NCBI GenBank assembly: GCA_015680685.1
Contig: MNCI01004113.1
Coordinates: forward strand, 437,874 to 501,873
Direction: 5' to 3'
Length of the DNA: 64,000 nt
Origin: Gnetum montanum
Lineage: Eukaryota > Streptophyta > Gnetopsida > Gnetales > Gnetaceae
In this document: piece by piece, positions 34,233 through 48,200 of the stretch
Numbering within the stretch: the stretch's first letter is position 1
How the letters are laid out: the number at the start of each line of letters is the position of its first letter
Position numbers and translations under genes: made by a program
Notes under the pieces: model-generated
Databases searched by the model: none
Told to the model about the DNA's origin: nothing
The model's input: the letters and a program-made list of their open reading frames with translations, nothing else

Positions 34233-34907
34233 TTAAAGAATGTGGAAATTAGTAAGAAATGTGAAAAGGCATAACAAAAAATTAGAAATCAAAACGAAAT
34301 TGTAAAACAAAAGGATTGAAATTTTTTTATTAATTTCTTGATCATGATTGGTATCTCTCCCATGGTTGAACTCATAGGCAAGTGTCCAAAAAATGGACCC
34401 TAGTTCCTGTAGATCATACACTTGAGATTTCTCACTTACCATCCTTAGTGACTTAGTTTTTCAATTATCATCCCATGTAATCTTTATGGGAATTGATTTT
34501 TGATCATTTAAGTCATTAGTTCCTCTTTCTGTTATTGTATGATTGTGGTTTAGTATTTTCATTTGTAAGTTCTTAGTCGGGGTCATTTTCTTCAAATGGA
34601 AATTAATAAGCGGTTCAAATTGGTCCATGCATGTTTTGGATAATTGAAAGTTCTTAGTTCTTGGCCACTACGTGTCTTTTAGTTTAGTGGCCCTTACTCT
34701 CTCTTGTACACACACTTGCTTTTCACATTTGTTATGGGTTGGTGTAATGATAGTGTTGACATTTTGGAAGACCAATCCACATCTACACCCTTCTTTTCCA
34801 GTAGTAATGCATGCAATTACTTGTCTCACCATAGTGATAAGTTCATTTATTACATTTTTCATTAGAGTGGTAATTGTTGTTGGCCCTATCATAGGATTGG
34901 AAGACAT
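34233..34907 (-). pseudogene. Post-gag segment of element C shared with D
   Basis: Two readable pieces: FQNVNTIITPTHNKCEKQVC (34668-34907) and SQVYDLQELGSIFWTLAYEF (34233-34442). Element D has QNVNTVITPVHKKCEKKLC and PRVYDLEDLGSIFRTLTHEF in the same order. It lies where RT would normally follow, but shows no RT motif. I recognise no family. Confidence 0.55.
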
Positions 34908-35049
34908 TGTTTTGGTGAGGAAAGGTGTTGCACTAGGTTGGTCTTGTGTTGGTTTTGATGAGCCAATAGGCTTACAAGTTTTATGCTCAAGTGTGGAAAC
35001 TATCCTAAAGAAAGGACATTTTCAAGACTTTTGCTAAGATCTACTAACA

Positions 35050-36967
35050 TTATCATTTACTTGTATGTTCATACCACAAGTGGCATTCTTCCATTGATGT
35101 TGTGGTGCCCATCCTTCTTGTGTTGTTGGTGGTGACATCTGGTGGAGCGAAGTATGAGAATATTGAGGATGTCATGGAGGATAAGAGCTTTGAGATGGTG
35201 ATTCCATAGGGGATGTTGTAGGTTTTTTATATTTAGGAGAGTGCTAGTAGTGATTTGAGGTAGATTAAGTAGAACCATCTAGAGAAATAGGTTGTTGAAC
35301 ATAATAGTCACACGGGTTTGGGCTAGCAATAAGGATATTGCTAGTTTGTCAATGGCATCCCCCATGAGTGTGGGTTTTGCCACTATGGTTGATAGTGGTG
35401 TTGAGGCTAATAAGACATCCCATTGAAATAGTATGGTTTGTGGTAGGATTATCTATAATTACCTTGTGAGTAAGGTAATTTCCTAGGCATTTGCTTTTGT
35501 ACGAACTTGGGATTCAAAGAAAAAGCTCCAAACTCTTGTAGATGTAACATAACTAGGCAATAGCCCTTTGGCTGGTCATATTGGTAGATGTCACATCCAT
35601 CATCCTCTTCTGTGGTTCAATATATAGCCTCTTCTACTACAGTTATTTTCCCTTTTTGCTAGTAAGTGTTCCTACCTGCTTCTTTGTTCTTTTTCCTCTT
35701 CTTGTTTTATAACTTTTTCACTCACCAACTACCACGTCTTATCTATCATTTCTTCAAGCTTGGTGATAGACTTGTGTATTGGCAAGGTTTGTTGTAAAAT
35801 CACCTCATCAAAATCTACCTCTTTTACTTCATCATAGATATTGATCCTCTTCTTTTGAAGAGTTGGATCCCAATTATATTCCTCTAAACTCTCTCATTTA
35901 CATAGCTCTCCTTCTTATTTTTCCACTTGCTCAACTAGCCTTTGTATCTGATGGGCTTTTAATTCAAATAACTGAACTTGGGCATAAATCTCAAGGGTCT
36001 CTCTCATCTGGTTATTAAGCCCATCTATGATGTGGAAAGGCTACTCTTTTTGAGAGAAATCATGACTTGGACATCTATGTAGTACCAAATAGTATCTATC
36101 CAAGGCCACATCCAAGGGTTCATGATTTTCTTGCTTCCACCCTTGGATTTGTTTTCTCAAGTTGGATACTCTCACATAGGTTTGTTATTTTTTGTTGAAG
36201 AGTTCTAGCATCATGAACCATTGGTATATTGAATTTAGTTCCAACAATCTATACCAACTTTCAGCTTTATCTATTAGTGTCCTAGGAAAGAGATTAATCT
36301 TTTGTCACTCACTCTCGATGTTCTACAAGGTGCATGCATCATGGAAGGCTTGTAAGTGATGTTGTGGATTAGAATTATAGCATCCCAAAAATTTAGGGAT
36401 GTTATTCATATCAAGCCTTTCGATGTGAATTTTCCTTTGATGCCCATGGGGTATTCTAACTACCTCATTATCTGTGTCATGCTCATAATAGCCAACAAGG
36501 GTCATCATCAAACATGTCATGGTGATAATTTCTATTTCTATTTTTCTGATTATGATGATCTCATCTATTTCTATTTCTATCTTTGTCTTGACCCCTTAGT
36601 GTATCTCTATTTCTATACTTACGTTCATCTTTGTTAAAACTAAACATTGAAGAGGAAGAGGAAGATGGGGAACTAGGAGAATGATCATGGCTCCTATATC
36701 TTTCCCCATGGTCCCTTGATTTATCTTTTCTAGGTTTATAGGAGGTCCTAGGCCTTGAGACCCTCCTTGTTCTAGGACTTACTCCATCTCCTCACGGATT
36801 TTTTACATTAGTTGAATGTAGTCTTTGAGTCTAGTAAGGGTCTTAATGAGCATATGAAACCCCTGCTTTAGGTTGTTCACTCCAATTCTCTTCAATATAG
36901 AACCTACCATTTTTCTTATGTGTTTTCATCATACAATGCTTTATTGGTCCTATGTGAAGCAGACATG
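35050..36967 (-). pseudogene. gag: Gag of element C
   Basis: From MSASHRTNKALYDENT (36967) through an Arg/Asp-rich low-complexity part to the core NNIPKFLGCYNSNPQHHLQA followed by FHDACTL (36330-36450), then INLFPRTLIDKAESWYRLLE, the retrotrans_gag layout. Farther on, LNPKFVQKQMPRKLPYSQGN matches element D. Stops occur, but few frameshifts. Beyond it, protease is absent: sequence jumps from the segment matching 54060-54110 of D to that matching 54690. Confidence 0.75.
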
Positions 36968-37069
36968 ATTTGTAATGTGACTTAAAATATTAATATTTTC
37001 TAAAAGATAAATCATTAATACATTTATAGTGATTGTTTATAATATAACTAATCTAGATAACTAGCACCA

Positions 37070-37088
37070 TTCCTGGTAATGACACTAA
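37070..37088 (-). promoter_or_regulatory. PBS of element C (tRNA-Asp type, decayed)
   Basis: The minus strand next to the LTR end reads TTAGTGTCATTACCAGGA. Element D has TGGCGTTATTGCTAGGGAC at the same place. Both resemble the Athila-type PBS TGGCGCCGTTGCCGGGGA, with C-to-T and G-to-A changes. Confidence 0.6.
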
Positions 37089-37990
37089 TGATGAGTGGTA
37101 GGTACCCCCTACATCCAACAATATGAATCATAAGCGCTCACACACAATCTAGTAAAATTTCATGGATGGGGCTAGTTGTGGAATCTAGATTGTTAAGCAT
37201 TGACTACAAGATGCTATCTTCCCAATTGGACTAGTGGTAGCTTTGTCATGTATGGTTTAGTCCAAAATGAGGCATATGATAATTGGTGACATTAGGCCCA
37301 TTTTACTCCTAGCAATTAACATAATTGATAATGAAATTTAATCATAATCTAAGTAAAGATGGTAATGTAAATCTGCTCTAGCCTAGAGTCATGATTATCC
37401 AATCTTAGCTTAACATACACATCTTGGGCTCATGTAACCATTACTAGGTTACCAAGCATTATGCTACTAGATGAAACAAGCAATAACACTACTAGGATTA
37501 TCAAATGATTACACTTAAACACTTGAAACCAATCATACTCATTCCACTTTGCTAATGAACAAGAAAGTAAAGTACTTGGAAATGTAAATGATTAAACTAA
37601 GAAAATAGTAAAAAATATGCTAAGTAAAACAGTAAAGCTAGGTGGATGCTACAATGATGAAAAGCAATCTAGATCTTTATTTATGAACATGAACTATGCC
37701 CAAGTACACTTCACTCAAATACATATTCCATACAACTACTCAACAACACACTGCTGTCATTCATTCTATCGCTAAAATTATGAAACAAAACTGTAGAATT
37801 CTACCTATGGGTTAAATGAAAGTTCTTTAGATAGTGTGCCCAAGTGTTGTATTTGTAAGTATTCACACATCTTGTGATATTGGATATTTAATAATGTAGC
37901 ATGAGATCTGATATCAAGGCTCTAATGTCGAGGCTAAGATATCAAATCCTCAATATTGAATGTTAGCCTATAAAACAACATGATTTATCA
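37089..37990 (-). repeat. 5' LTR of element C
   Basis: 902 bp, aligned end to end with 31077-31989 with many transitions, so the insertion is old. The TATA box is decayed (ACAAATAC on the minus strand near 37847-37854). Confidence 0.85.
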
Positions 37991-38160
37991 CAAGGTTATG
38001 GTCTAGAATAAAACTTGGACATGGCTCATGGTTATGAAAAAATAGTTAATGAAAAGTACCTTAGTTTATTTTAGCATCATGGTATTCACCACAACTGGAC
38101 CATGAGTCATGGCTTGCCTCTCATGATAGACCACAAGTCATGGCCAACCTGTAATCAATT

Positions 38161-41100
38161 TGTGGTCTCTAGATTTCATCCATTTTCTTTCATTTTTATA
38201 CTCTCAAAACCATCCATGACCTATGGTATTTTAATAAATGTAATTCTTTGATATTTCAACCTCTTAATTAGGGATTTGTTGGGATCAATGGGTAAGTATT
38301 GTGAAAAATCTAGGTTGAGCTCTAGCACTAATTCCACATTGACTATGATTGAACCTTGAGTATTCTAGACCATATATTAATGAATAGGCATTATGAAGGT
38401 TATGGTTGGATACCATACTTAACCCACATTGCATGTGATTATGCTTAGGCTATGATAATGGTCAAGCATTGTAGGAGGACTAGTTCACTACAATGACCTA
38501 CTCACATTACTTGTGATCACATAGTTGATTCTTTGATTTCATAATTTAGAATAATAAGAATAGGTAAACCATAATGGATTATTTCTAAAGTTGATTTCAT
38601 CCAAGATTAGATGAGGCTTGATCAACTAGTTCTTAAGAAGGATCGCTAACAACATCCAAGATAGGTGATATTTTTATTAGACAATTAGTCCTTAAGGATG
38701 GTCAATTTATATAGTAATCTTAGTTAATATTCTTAATATTTTGTGTGACACCATGATTTTGGCTTTAATTAAGAACTCTTATTTCATGGATCTTGATATA
38801 CTACTTTTGTGTGTAGCATGTGGCTTCATCCTATAGCTTATTTTAATTATACTAAGATGGTTAGCTCCATTAGAAGGTTTTTAAGCCTTCCTACATGACT
38901 GTATGTAGAATTAGATGTAAGAGCTAGAAGCTTAATGGTTATTAAAGCATGATCCATGAATTTTCTTCCTTTTTATTCAATTTTTAATTATTTTTAGATT
39001 TAAAAATTGATGAACATGATGTATTAAAACTAATGTACTAATAGATTTTATTATCATCTCTTTTGAAATTATGGTTTATGTTATGATTATGGAAATTAAT
39101 GTTATATGCACTCTAATGTAAATTTTTAATTTATACCATGCACATTGATGTTTAAGTTAAATGATTCTTATGGTTGATTCTTCTTAGTTTATAAGCATTA
39201 TGACATCACATACCCAAAGTAATAAGATTTTTGTAATTTAATCATGAAAATTCTTAATTTAAATTCTAGGATGTGATGTGGCATACCATCATCATAAGAC
39301 TAAAAAATCATCAAGTTAATAGCCCAGAATAATAGCATAACCATACATCACAAACTCTAATGTATGCATAATAACACTTGTGCTCAAACCATAAGCAATC
39401 AACATCACATATTCATATTGTATTTCCCTAGTAATCTATGCTTCAAGAAATCATTATCTATAAGCATAATATAGATGAACATCATAGGCATAATCCAAGA
39501 AAATGCACAACAAAGTTCATTCATGACAAATACACTATCATGCACATGTATAAGCACATGTATAACACAATACACAACATCTATTCCTAGCACCTAGTGT
39601 TCTAAGAGATCATAATGCATAACACAACTAGCACTCATACATAATAAGAAAATCATCATATGTACAAACACATTACATAGGTCATCTATGCCTCCAAGGG
39701 GTTGCAATCCCACAAGCATTTCCACAATCATAAAAGCCCTATGAAAAGTTGCAACCCCACAAGGCATCATATAATTATCCACATATAACACACATATACA
39801 CATCCAGCCTCTATGATAAGCCATAACTCCATAATATGTAATATATCCATATACATATAACACATAACATATCTAGCCTATCTGGCAAGTCAAAAACACA
39901 CAAGGCATCATATATTCACATACATATAATACATAACACATTGAGTCTCTATGGAAATTTACAATCTCATAAGGCATCATATATTCATTCATCCTTATGG
40001 CAACTAATATCTCATAAGGCCTAATAGATCTATTGGATTATAAATCCACATGCATGTCCATACTAACTATTGAATTATGCCATGACTAGTATCAATCCTA
40101 TAACTATCCTAAGATCCTAGCTCCTCAGACTACCATAAACATCATTCCCTCATGCCAATTTCATTAGTTGATACTTCACAACTTCTTGACCAATAACAAA
40201 AAATACTAAATGATGCATGATACTAACTCAACTCTAATCTCCAAGCCCATATGATCAGTATGTAATCACTACAATACCTACCAATAGATAATAAGTCATG
40301 TATTAGTGAGTTATGTTTCCTTAAATGGCTACCAAAGTGCTTCTAACACATCACACATGACCGTACATGTCTAAAATATCCACTAGTCACTGTTGTTCGA
40401 ACAGATCATTTTTGCTTGATGGTAAGGAAAAAGCACTACTTTGAAAAACATGTCACAAATGCATTAAAAATTTCATTGCAAACCTAGCCAAGTTGAAATA
40501 TATAAAAATGCCACCACCACTGGGAGAATATGGTGCAACAAAAAGATTAAGCCAAAACGCAAAGTCAAAAATCACCTAAATAGTGAATTACAGAATAAAT
40601 CATCAAAAACCAAGATTAGATTAATAACATAAGCAATAGAATTACATTAACAATTTAAATCATAATGAAAAAAAAGTACAAAAAAGTAAGCTACTTATTA
40701 GAATTGATGGAATCAAGAACATTTCCTCTGCCTTGAGACACTAATCATCAAAGCTCTACTAAACAAGAATAGATTCAAATCTAGAAATCACTAAGAGATC
40801 CACCAAGCACAACTGTGAGAAGGAGATTACAGAGAGAAAAATGCATAATTGATGCTAAGAGAGCTAGCATTACCAAGTATTTATAGGCACAAAAGGAAAG
40901 ATTTGGGAATGTCAAAAATAAAGATTTAATAATTATTTTCTAAAAATGGAATAGGATGTTTCTACACAAGGATCCAATGGTTAACAATGGATTAAAGTCA
41001 CAAAGAAAGTATCATAATGAGTCATATGTCCAAGAATGGGTTCCAAGATGAAATAAAATATTCACTATAATAAACCTCAAATATCCATTAACATGTCTCA

Positions 41101-41913
41101 TAATCATATTTTTATTTTATTCCAAAAACTTGGAATAAAATAAAATATGAAAAATATAAATTTAATCATTAACAAAGTACCAATAATGGGTACCACCATC
41201 CTTCCACCCTATCCAACTTCGGAGTGACAAGAGATAGTTAAGATCATCACAAAATAAGTCCAAATAAAAATAAAAGATAAAATAATATGAAAATACCAAA
41301 GTATTACATGTAAGAAAAGGGTCAAGATTGCAAACCTTAAGATGCATAACAACTAAGAGGTCTCAAGCTCAAATCTCAATAGCATAAAAGAAGGGATATT
41401 TGCATACCATAGCAAGGTAGAATATATCATTAGATAACAAAATATAGCATTAATCTTAAATAATAAGAATAAAAATAGATAATAAATCAAAGGTTCATAG
41501 CTCTAGAACACCAGGATTTCACAATCATAATGCTTTACAACATAAGACCAAACATACAGGAATGACATAACACCATACAATACCATGTAACTCAATAATT
41601 GACCCTAACCAAAAAAAGCCACAATGTGAGATGAGGCTAGCCATTCCTAACACATACAGATCATAACAAGTAATTCTTATTAATTCTTAAAGCATAAAGA
41701 ACATATTTGTATTAAAAGATACTCACTCATAGTAACTCTATAAAGACTCATTGTAGGAATTTCGACATTCATCATGTATATTTATAGGTGGCATGACCTA
41801 GACTATGACCTAGAAGAAATTGCACTATACTCATAATAGCTACCTTGAAGAGGTTACATCTTTGATGCATCTCATACTAGCCAAGCATAACTTCTTAGAA
41901 ACCATGTTTATGT
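38161..41913. other. AT-rich DNA, no recognised gene
   Basis: Only short frames. It includes a tandem repeat at 39690-40030. The rest shows no family I can name. Confidence 0.4.
39690..40030. repeat. About 70-bp degenerate tandem repeat
   Basis: The word AAGGCATCATAT recurs at 39761, 39902 and 39971, with a diverged copy near 39832, i.e. a period of about 70 bp. Units contain ACATATAACAC-like A/T tracts. Confidence 0.5.
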
Positions 41914-44900
41914 TGACCTTTTGGTATGTTAAAATCTTAAGGAAAATGGAGAACATAGATTGTTTATGATGTGTGATGATCTTGCAGGGCATGAATGAGA
42001 ACTCAAGGAAATAAGATCTACAATGAGATGGAAAAATGAAGGCTATATGGGCCTATTGAAAAATAGAAATGCAAGGATACTCAAGAAGAAGGAGTCAGTG
42101 AAAATAATGACAATGAACCTAGAAGTAAAATCTTGGAAAAAATTTCCCAAATGGATACTGGCACTAGCTCAAGATAATTAGGTTTGACAACTCGATTCAT
42201 GAAGAAAACACTTTATATGTTTGTAAAAATGGTGGACATAAACAAGATTATTATCATCCTCATATTGGAAAAAATAACAATGATGCTTGGTCTTGTCAAA
42301 AGGAACATAGTGAGTGTATCTTGTAGGATGCAACAACTTGGAAAAAGAATGGACTAAGAGTTCAAAAAATCTTTAGAAGAATGGATGATACAAAAAATGA
42401 CCATATATTCTCCTATCTTGTAGAGCATGAATAAGAAGGATTATCATACAATATTAAAGACATCAGTAAAGGGACTAATGAAAGAAAATCAAAGGGTAAG
42501 GAGGTACTCCATGATAGAGGACCTCATCTCAAACTTCATTAGTTTTTCTCACATCAACAAACAAGTAAGGTAACTCATGGTAAGTCTTTATTTCCTTGCT
42601 TTCTAGTTAAAATATGGGTCAATTAATATGGATCAGTTTTTAAATATCTTATGAATTCTTTATTCATCAAAGAAAACATATATCTTAATTCATAGAAAAA
42701 TAAATCAAAGTAGTATGGCTAACTCTCATGTTATCTCATGAACTATTTAGTTGTTTACATATCCTTAAAGAGTTTTATTCTTGAAGAATATCTGAATTTT
42801 AGAATCAAGAATGACATTGCATTCACATTCATCATAAAATGCTACTAACATGAGAGTTTCAACCAAGCTTTGCAGAAAAATGATAAAGATAGGCATAATT
42901 GGATGATCAAGAAAGACAAATTTGTTATCATTTATGCCTAATAATCATTTTATAATATTTTTTCTTTCTATAAAACACCATTGGATTACTCAATATTCTT
43001 GAATAAGCAAGATTATGAAAAAAAATAGCTACATGTGCTAAATGTATTAATGAAAAAGATAAGCACATATATAGAGGAAGCTTACACCTCATGAATTATT
43101 ATGAACCATCAATACTTGGGAAAAGTATAAAGATCTTCTCCATCTGATATAAGGTATATCCATTTGATACAAATTGAAGGTAAAAGAGCAAAATTTTTTT
43201 GATTCAATTCTTAAAATTTCTGTTACCTAAGAGTAATCATCAATTATGAAAGTATTTGGAATTCATTTGAATATATCTTTAAGCTAGTACAACATATTTA
43301 GCATACTTTGAATATATATTCTTTTGAGTACTTAAGTTCACTATTGTTAATATGAAGTAAACTATTCCTATTGAAGTAAGATGAACTACTCACACTTCTA
43401 TTCTAAAATTATGAAAACCTCTTAGGGAATTTAGAAAATGAATGGATAATATACCTTAAGCTCCTCTAAGATACATGTGATCAATGTAAACATCTTAGAA
43501 ATTGCTTTATCTCTTGATCTAAAAAATTGATATATCTTTTATCAGGTGAGTATGTATGTGCTTATTTATATGAAAGTTTTGTGATGATGAAAATGTATTG
43601 AAAATGTTTTTATGAGGTTTTACTTTGATGAAGAATGTATATTTCTTAACTATCTTTTGATCTATCTGCTTGTTGTAAGGCTCCACTCCTTTTTAATGAC
43701 GTCCAAAAAGGGAGAGAATTTTATGTCTGGCCTATTTCTATGATATGTGATTTGTGTGATTGTGATCTATGGGCAACATTGGTATTAAATGATAATAACC
43801 ACATGGACATATTCTATGATATATATATATGTTTGAATAGACTTATTACATGAATAAATCTTCCTTCAAAAAAAATACATGAGTGGGCATATTTAAACAA
43901 CTCTAACATTATGATGGTATTAATGTTCTTGTTTCTAGGTCATAATGTCCTCAGCCAAAAATTCACAAGTATTGAACTTATGCTATATTAAGGATGCATT
44001 ATTTACATGACCAGACTTTCATCTCTCATCATTCTTAACTCAATTGATCTGTGGGATATACTAACCCATTTCTTAATTTGGACATCATTAAAAAGGAGGA
44101 GATTATTGACCTTTTGGTATGTCAAAACCTTAAGGAAAATGGAGAACATAGATTGTTCGTAATGTGTGATGATCTTGCAGGGCATGAATGAGAACTCAAG
44201 AAAACAAGCTCTACAACAAGATACCAAAGTGAAGACTATATGGACCAAGATGAAAGCATGGATGAGCATGGACAAAAATAAATACTACAAATCAAAAGAA
44301 GATGCTTCAAGAAATGGCAAGAAGGTAAATTTATGGGAGAAATCCTTAGAAGATAGAGTCCAAAAGTTGAGGAGACATCTCCCAAAAATAGTAGATGTCT
44401 CTATCTCAGAGTAGACATCTCCCTAGAGATGTCCCATAGAAGATGTTCCATTTTCTAGTGAGATGTCTCTCCTGAATTGAGGCCAATCTTAGGTATGTAT
44501 TCCAACCTTGAAGAAGATGTCTACACTAGCCATTTGGTAGCTATTACATGAATTCCTAGGAGTTTTCAGAAACTCTGAGACTATAAAAAGATACCAAAAT
44601 CTTGGAAATTGTGAAAGGTACTATTCACATTCAAGCTCTCAATTTTCTATTCTATGCTATTGTATTTTTCATTCATTATAGCTTCATTTCATTGGTTGTA
44701 TGTTGTACTAAGCCTCAAAGTGCAAGGACTTGTAAATTAGTTACATTCTTTCCTTGCATTTTTCTCTGTTTCTTGTAGCACTGTAGGGTTGATCTGCTTC
44801 TTGCGAGAAGGCATCCCTATTGAGCTTGTTAGAATCCTAAGGGATTAAGTGGTTTTGCAATCTCAAAACACTCTAGAGAAAAGTTCAATTGTTTAAGGAT

Positions 44901-45290
44901 TATGAGATCCTTGAAACCACATTCTAAGATTGTTGGGACATTATGGGATTGAGTGGCTTCATGATGATAAAGCACTCCATTGCAAAGCTTAGAGCTTATA
45001 AAGGGTGTGAAGCCCTTCAAACCATTTTTTGAAGGAAAAAAGTCAAAAGGTATGCAAGGAATCTACCCTCTAAGTGTGGACTACCCAAGTTGGGGAACCA
45101 TGTAAACTTTGGTGTGTTTTATATGGCTGGTGCATTTTTAATTTGGGAAACTTATTCAACCCCTTTTGTAAGTTCTTAATCCTTAGTTTGAATGTGTTGA
45201 GACCCTATCATGACTTGCACATAGCATGCTACCGATACATATTTCTAACCATGTCCTTGCCTCCATAGCTCAACAATTAAGCATAGCTCA
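41914..45290 (+). mobile_element. Truncated copia-like LTR element remnant
   Basis: TGACCTTTTGGTATGT opens two direct repeats, at 41914 and 44107, that match for about 140 bp. Just before the second is AAAAAGGAGGAGATTAT, a polypurine tract of the style common in plant Ty1/copia elements, and TCCAAAAAGGGAGAGA lies at 43704-43719. The right LTR is longer: TATA at 44580 (GACTATAAAAAG) and an unclear end near 45290. The left LTR is cut after about 140 bp. Between them no clear copia pol is readable; a CKNGGHKQDYYHPHIGKNNN segment at about 42220 is unrecognised. Confidence 0.5.
44107..45290 (+). repeat. Right LTR of the copia-like remnant
   Basis: It starts TGACCTTTTGGTATGTCAAA directly after the purine tract. 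TATA-type site TATAAAAAG is near 44582, followed by a region typical of R-U5. An 82-codon frame at 44166-44414 is Lys-rich with no domain; it is probably incidental. The right end is estimated. Confidence 0.45.
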
Positions 45291-48200
45291 TGCTGAAAAA
45301 TAAAAATGGAAATTGAACCCACCATAATCAAACCTCAACATGATCATAACTTTTCTCAACTTGCATTGACAATCACAACCTCTAGTATCTACTATAATTT
45401 ATTTTATAATTTTTTGCAACTTCATCATGAATCTTGAGACTCCCTAAACCATAATGTGTCCCATCCACAACCTGTTTATGAATTGCATACTACTCATAAC
45501 TACATGAAAATGATATGAAGGGAAGAAATTCACAAATACCTAACAAGTCATTCACATATCCCAACAACATGTAGGCTAAAAATTGTGATGCTAAACATCA
45601 CAAAAACTATACATTGAAAATAGACACTAATACACAGCAATCAAAACATCATATATTTTTCTAGGAAGTCTAGCCCTTGAAAGCATGCAAATGTCACAAA
45701 GATTCATCCATACATAGGAAACTAGAAATCCATCCTTGGTGTCTCCATTACACACCATACCAATCATCTAGATACTAATTATAATTTGTAACATAATTCA
45801 ACATAGACCATACAGTGGTGCTAGAACTACAAGCATGTACACCACATTATTAAGACTCTCATTACAAAGAATTCTAGTGAAGAAACCCTCTCAAAATCAC
45901 TTTTTAAATTAACTTAAATAATTATTTTAATGATTAAGAGTTAGATTACCTAGGTTTGAGCTCTTCACCTTGAAACCATCTAGAAGTTCCAATAATTTAT
46001 TTATGCATCACACATATCACTATAGATCCAATCTTGAACATGCATCAAATTAATGAACTAATCTAGGTATGCATAAAGTGAAAGAAATAACGTGTGCATG
46101 CATGTAAAATAACATGAATGGTAGGATCCACTTGAGACTTGACTACTATAAACATTTCATTTTCTAATTTATTAGTGTAATTACAAATGAACAATCCACT
46201 CCTTAATACACTTTGAACCTATAGTCTTGAGACCTCTTTGACATTTTCTATTCTTAACATCATCTTGAATCTACATTCTAAGAACTCGAATAAGAACTTT
46301 AGTTCTAACTTCAGTACCACTTAATAATGCCTCAACATTCTCGAAAGGACAAGCACCTCTTGATTATGTTGAGATCCCCTTGAGCTCTAGCCTTGAGCGA
46401 TACACCTGAAGAAAAAAAAAGAAGAATAACTAGGTTAATTAAGTAGGAGATTTCACATGTTGAATTACTAATAACACATTAGCCCTTGGTACATGTCATA
46501 GAGTATATAAACTTAGCCATTGTTACTCAAAAAGAACATTCACTTCACTATGCTTAACTTACCTATATCTTTGCTCCTCAATATCCTTTCAAGATACTCA
46601 AGTACCCTTGAATTCAATCTTCTCCATTCATAATCCAACTTGAGATCCCTGTGTTCCTCTATTCTCTTCAACTCTATTCTCTTCAAAATTGTATCATATT
46701 TCTAAAGTCCACTCAACCTTTCTTGAGTTTCTCTTAAACACTTCTCACATAATTAAGATGCTCTTGATTATATCAAAACCTACTTAATGTTTCATTCCAA
46801 TAACTCAAGAACCTCTTAAAAACTCTAATATTTCTTTAACTATAAGTAAAAAAAATTTTATTCATATTTCATTTAAATTATAGATATTTAGTATCAACTA
46901 ACCAGTTTATAGGATAACTAACAAACCATGGATACTAAAGTGTAATTTAAAGGTATGCATTCCAAATCTCAAATTTTACATTTGAACATCATCAGCATTT
47001 TTTGCAAGGAATTGACATATAGCATTTTTAGAAATTAAATTTCTTAATATTTTTAAAATTCTCGTTACACATCTACAAAGGACTATATTAGAATAAAATG
47101 GAGGATCTTTGTGTATCTTAAAATTTCAATGCCTCACTTTTCTTTTACAAATGTAATTATTCAAACTGACTTCTTAGAAATTCTAACTAATTTAGCTTTA
47201 AATTAATTTTCTTCATGGATCAAAAAACATAACTAGGAATTGTGATTATATATTAAGGAACAATTGATTATATATTAAGGAACAATTTTATGCATCGATC
47301 ATTTATGAATTTTATTATAACTATGATGAAAGCTTTGCTAAGGAAAATTTAAAACAAATTTTTACTAAAAAACCTATCATTATTATAATTACTAATATTT
47401 AAGATCTATTAGATATTCATAAAATGGGAGGACTTAACTTATAGGAGAATATACCTCATCAAGTTGAAAAACAATCAACTCAAAAACTTCTAAATTGTGT
47501 AGGAGCATTTGATGATAGAATAAAAATCAATAAAATCAAGAATTATGAAGCTTTCCTTTCAAATAAGATCATAAGAAACAATTTGATTCTTGTGAATAGA
47601 AGGTGAAGTGGCATTAGCACTAATGTTCATTGTTATCATGCTTTTGTTAGCTAGGAAATTATTAATGTTTTCTTAACCATTCTATCCCAAATGAAAGTAA
47701 TTAAATTATTTTGTAATACCCATGCCCTTGCTTTTTCTATTTTTGTATGTTTTCTAATGCATCAAAAAAACGTTTTAAACTTGGTATGATGATCTTTACA
47801 TATCAAACCATTACTATCAAACAGTTATTTGGTGTAGACTCATTAAACCAATTATCCCAATTTAGCTAGCCCAATTCATCCCTAGCCAAACCTAATAACC
47901 TTACTTAACCAATGAACACTAAGAAATCCCTACAACCCAAAAAAAAAACTTCAAATTACCATAGCTTAAATTCCAAAGTATACCTTGACATCTTTTAATC
48001 CTCAAAAGAAAGAGAAGACAAAAAAGTTAAAGGAATTTTTAAATGTCAACAAGAAAAATTAGCCTAATATGAAGACCATATAAAGCAGCAATAAAAAATT
48101 ATCAAATACCTACTATATAATCAAGAAACTACATTTATCCAAAAATATATAAGGATTTTTACACATAAAACTATTTATATTGTAAAACCTCTAACTATCA

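Larger units (their letters stand above)
31077..37990 (-). mobile_element. Element C: Athila-like LTR retrotransposon without pol
   Basis: Two direct repeats, 31077-31989 (913 bp) and 37089-37990 (902 bp), bound it; both end TGATGAGTG on the left and GATTTATCA on the right, i.e. TGATAAATC...CACTCATCA on the minus strand. The PBS is next to the right LTR and a G-rich polypurine tract next to the left LTR, so the element reads right to left. Internal DNA (5.1 kb) contains gag but no RT, RNase H or integrase. The flanking 5-mers TGAGG (31072-31076) and CAAGG (37991-37995) could be a diverged CGAGG target duplication. Same family as element D. Confidence 0.85.
30895..38160. repeat. CATGAGTCATG palindrome cluster split by element C
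   Basis: Left part 30895-31071 and right part 38030-38160 hold at least eight copies of CATGA(G/C)TCATG-like words (e.g. near 30899, 30950, 30990, 38100, 38125). Element C inserted between them. The origin is unknown; it could be part of an older repeat. Confidence 0.5.

Noticed and set aside
47290-47760. Possible endogenous pararetrovirus or other coding remnant
   Set aside because: I could read short protein-like pieces but none matched caulimovirid motifs, RT or movement-protein signatures, so I do not claim it.
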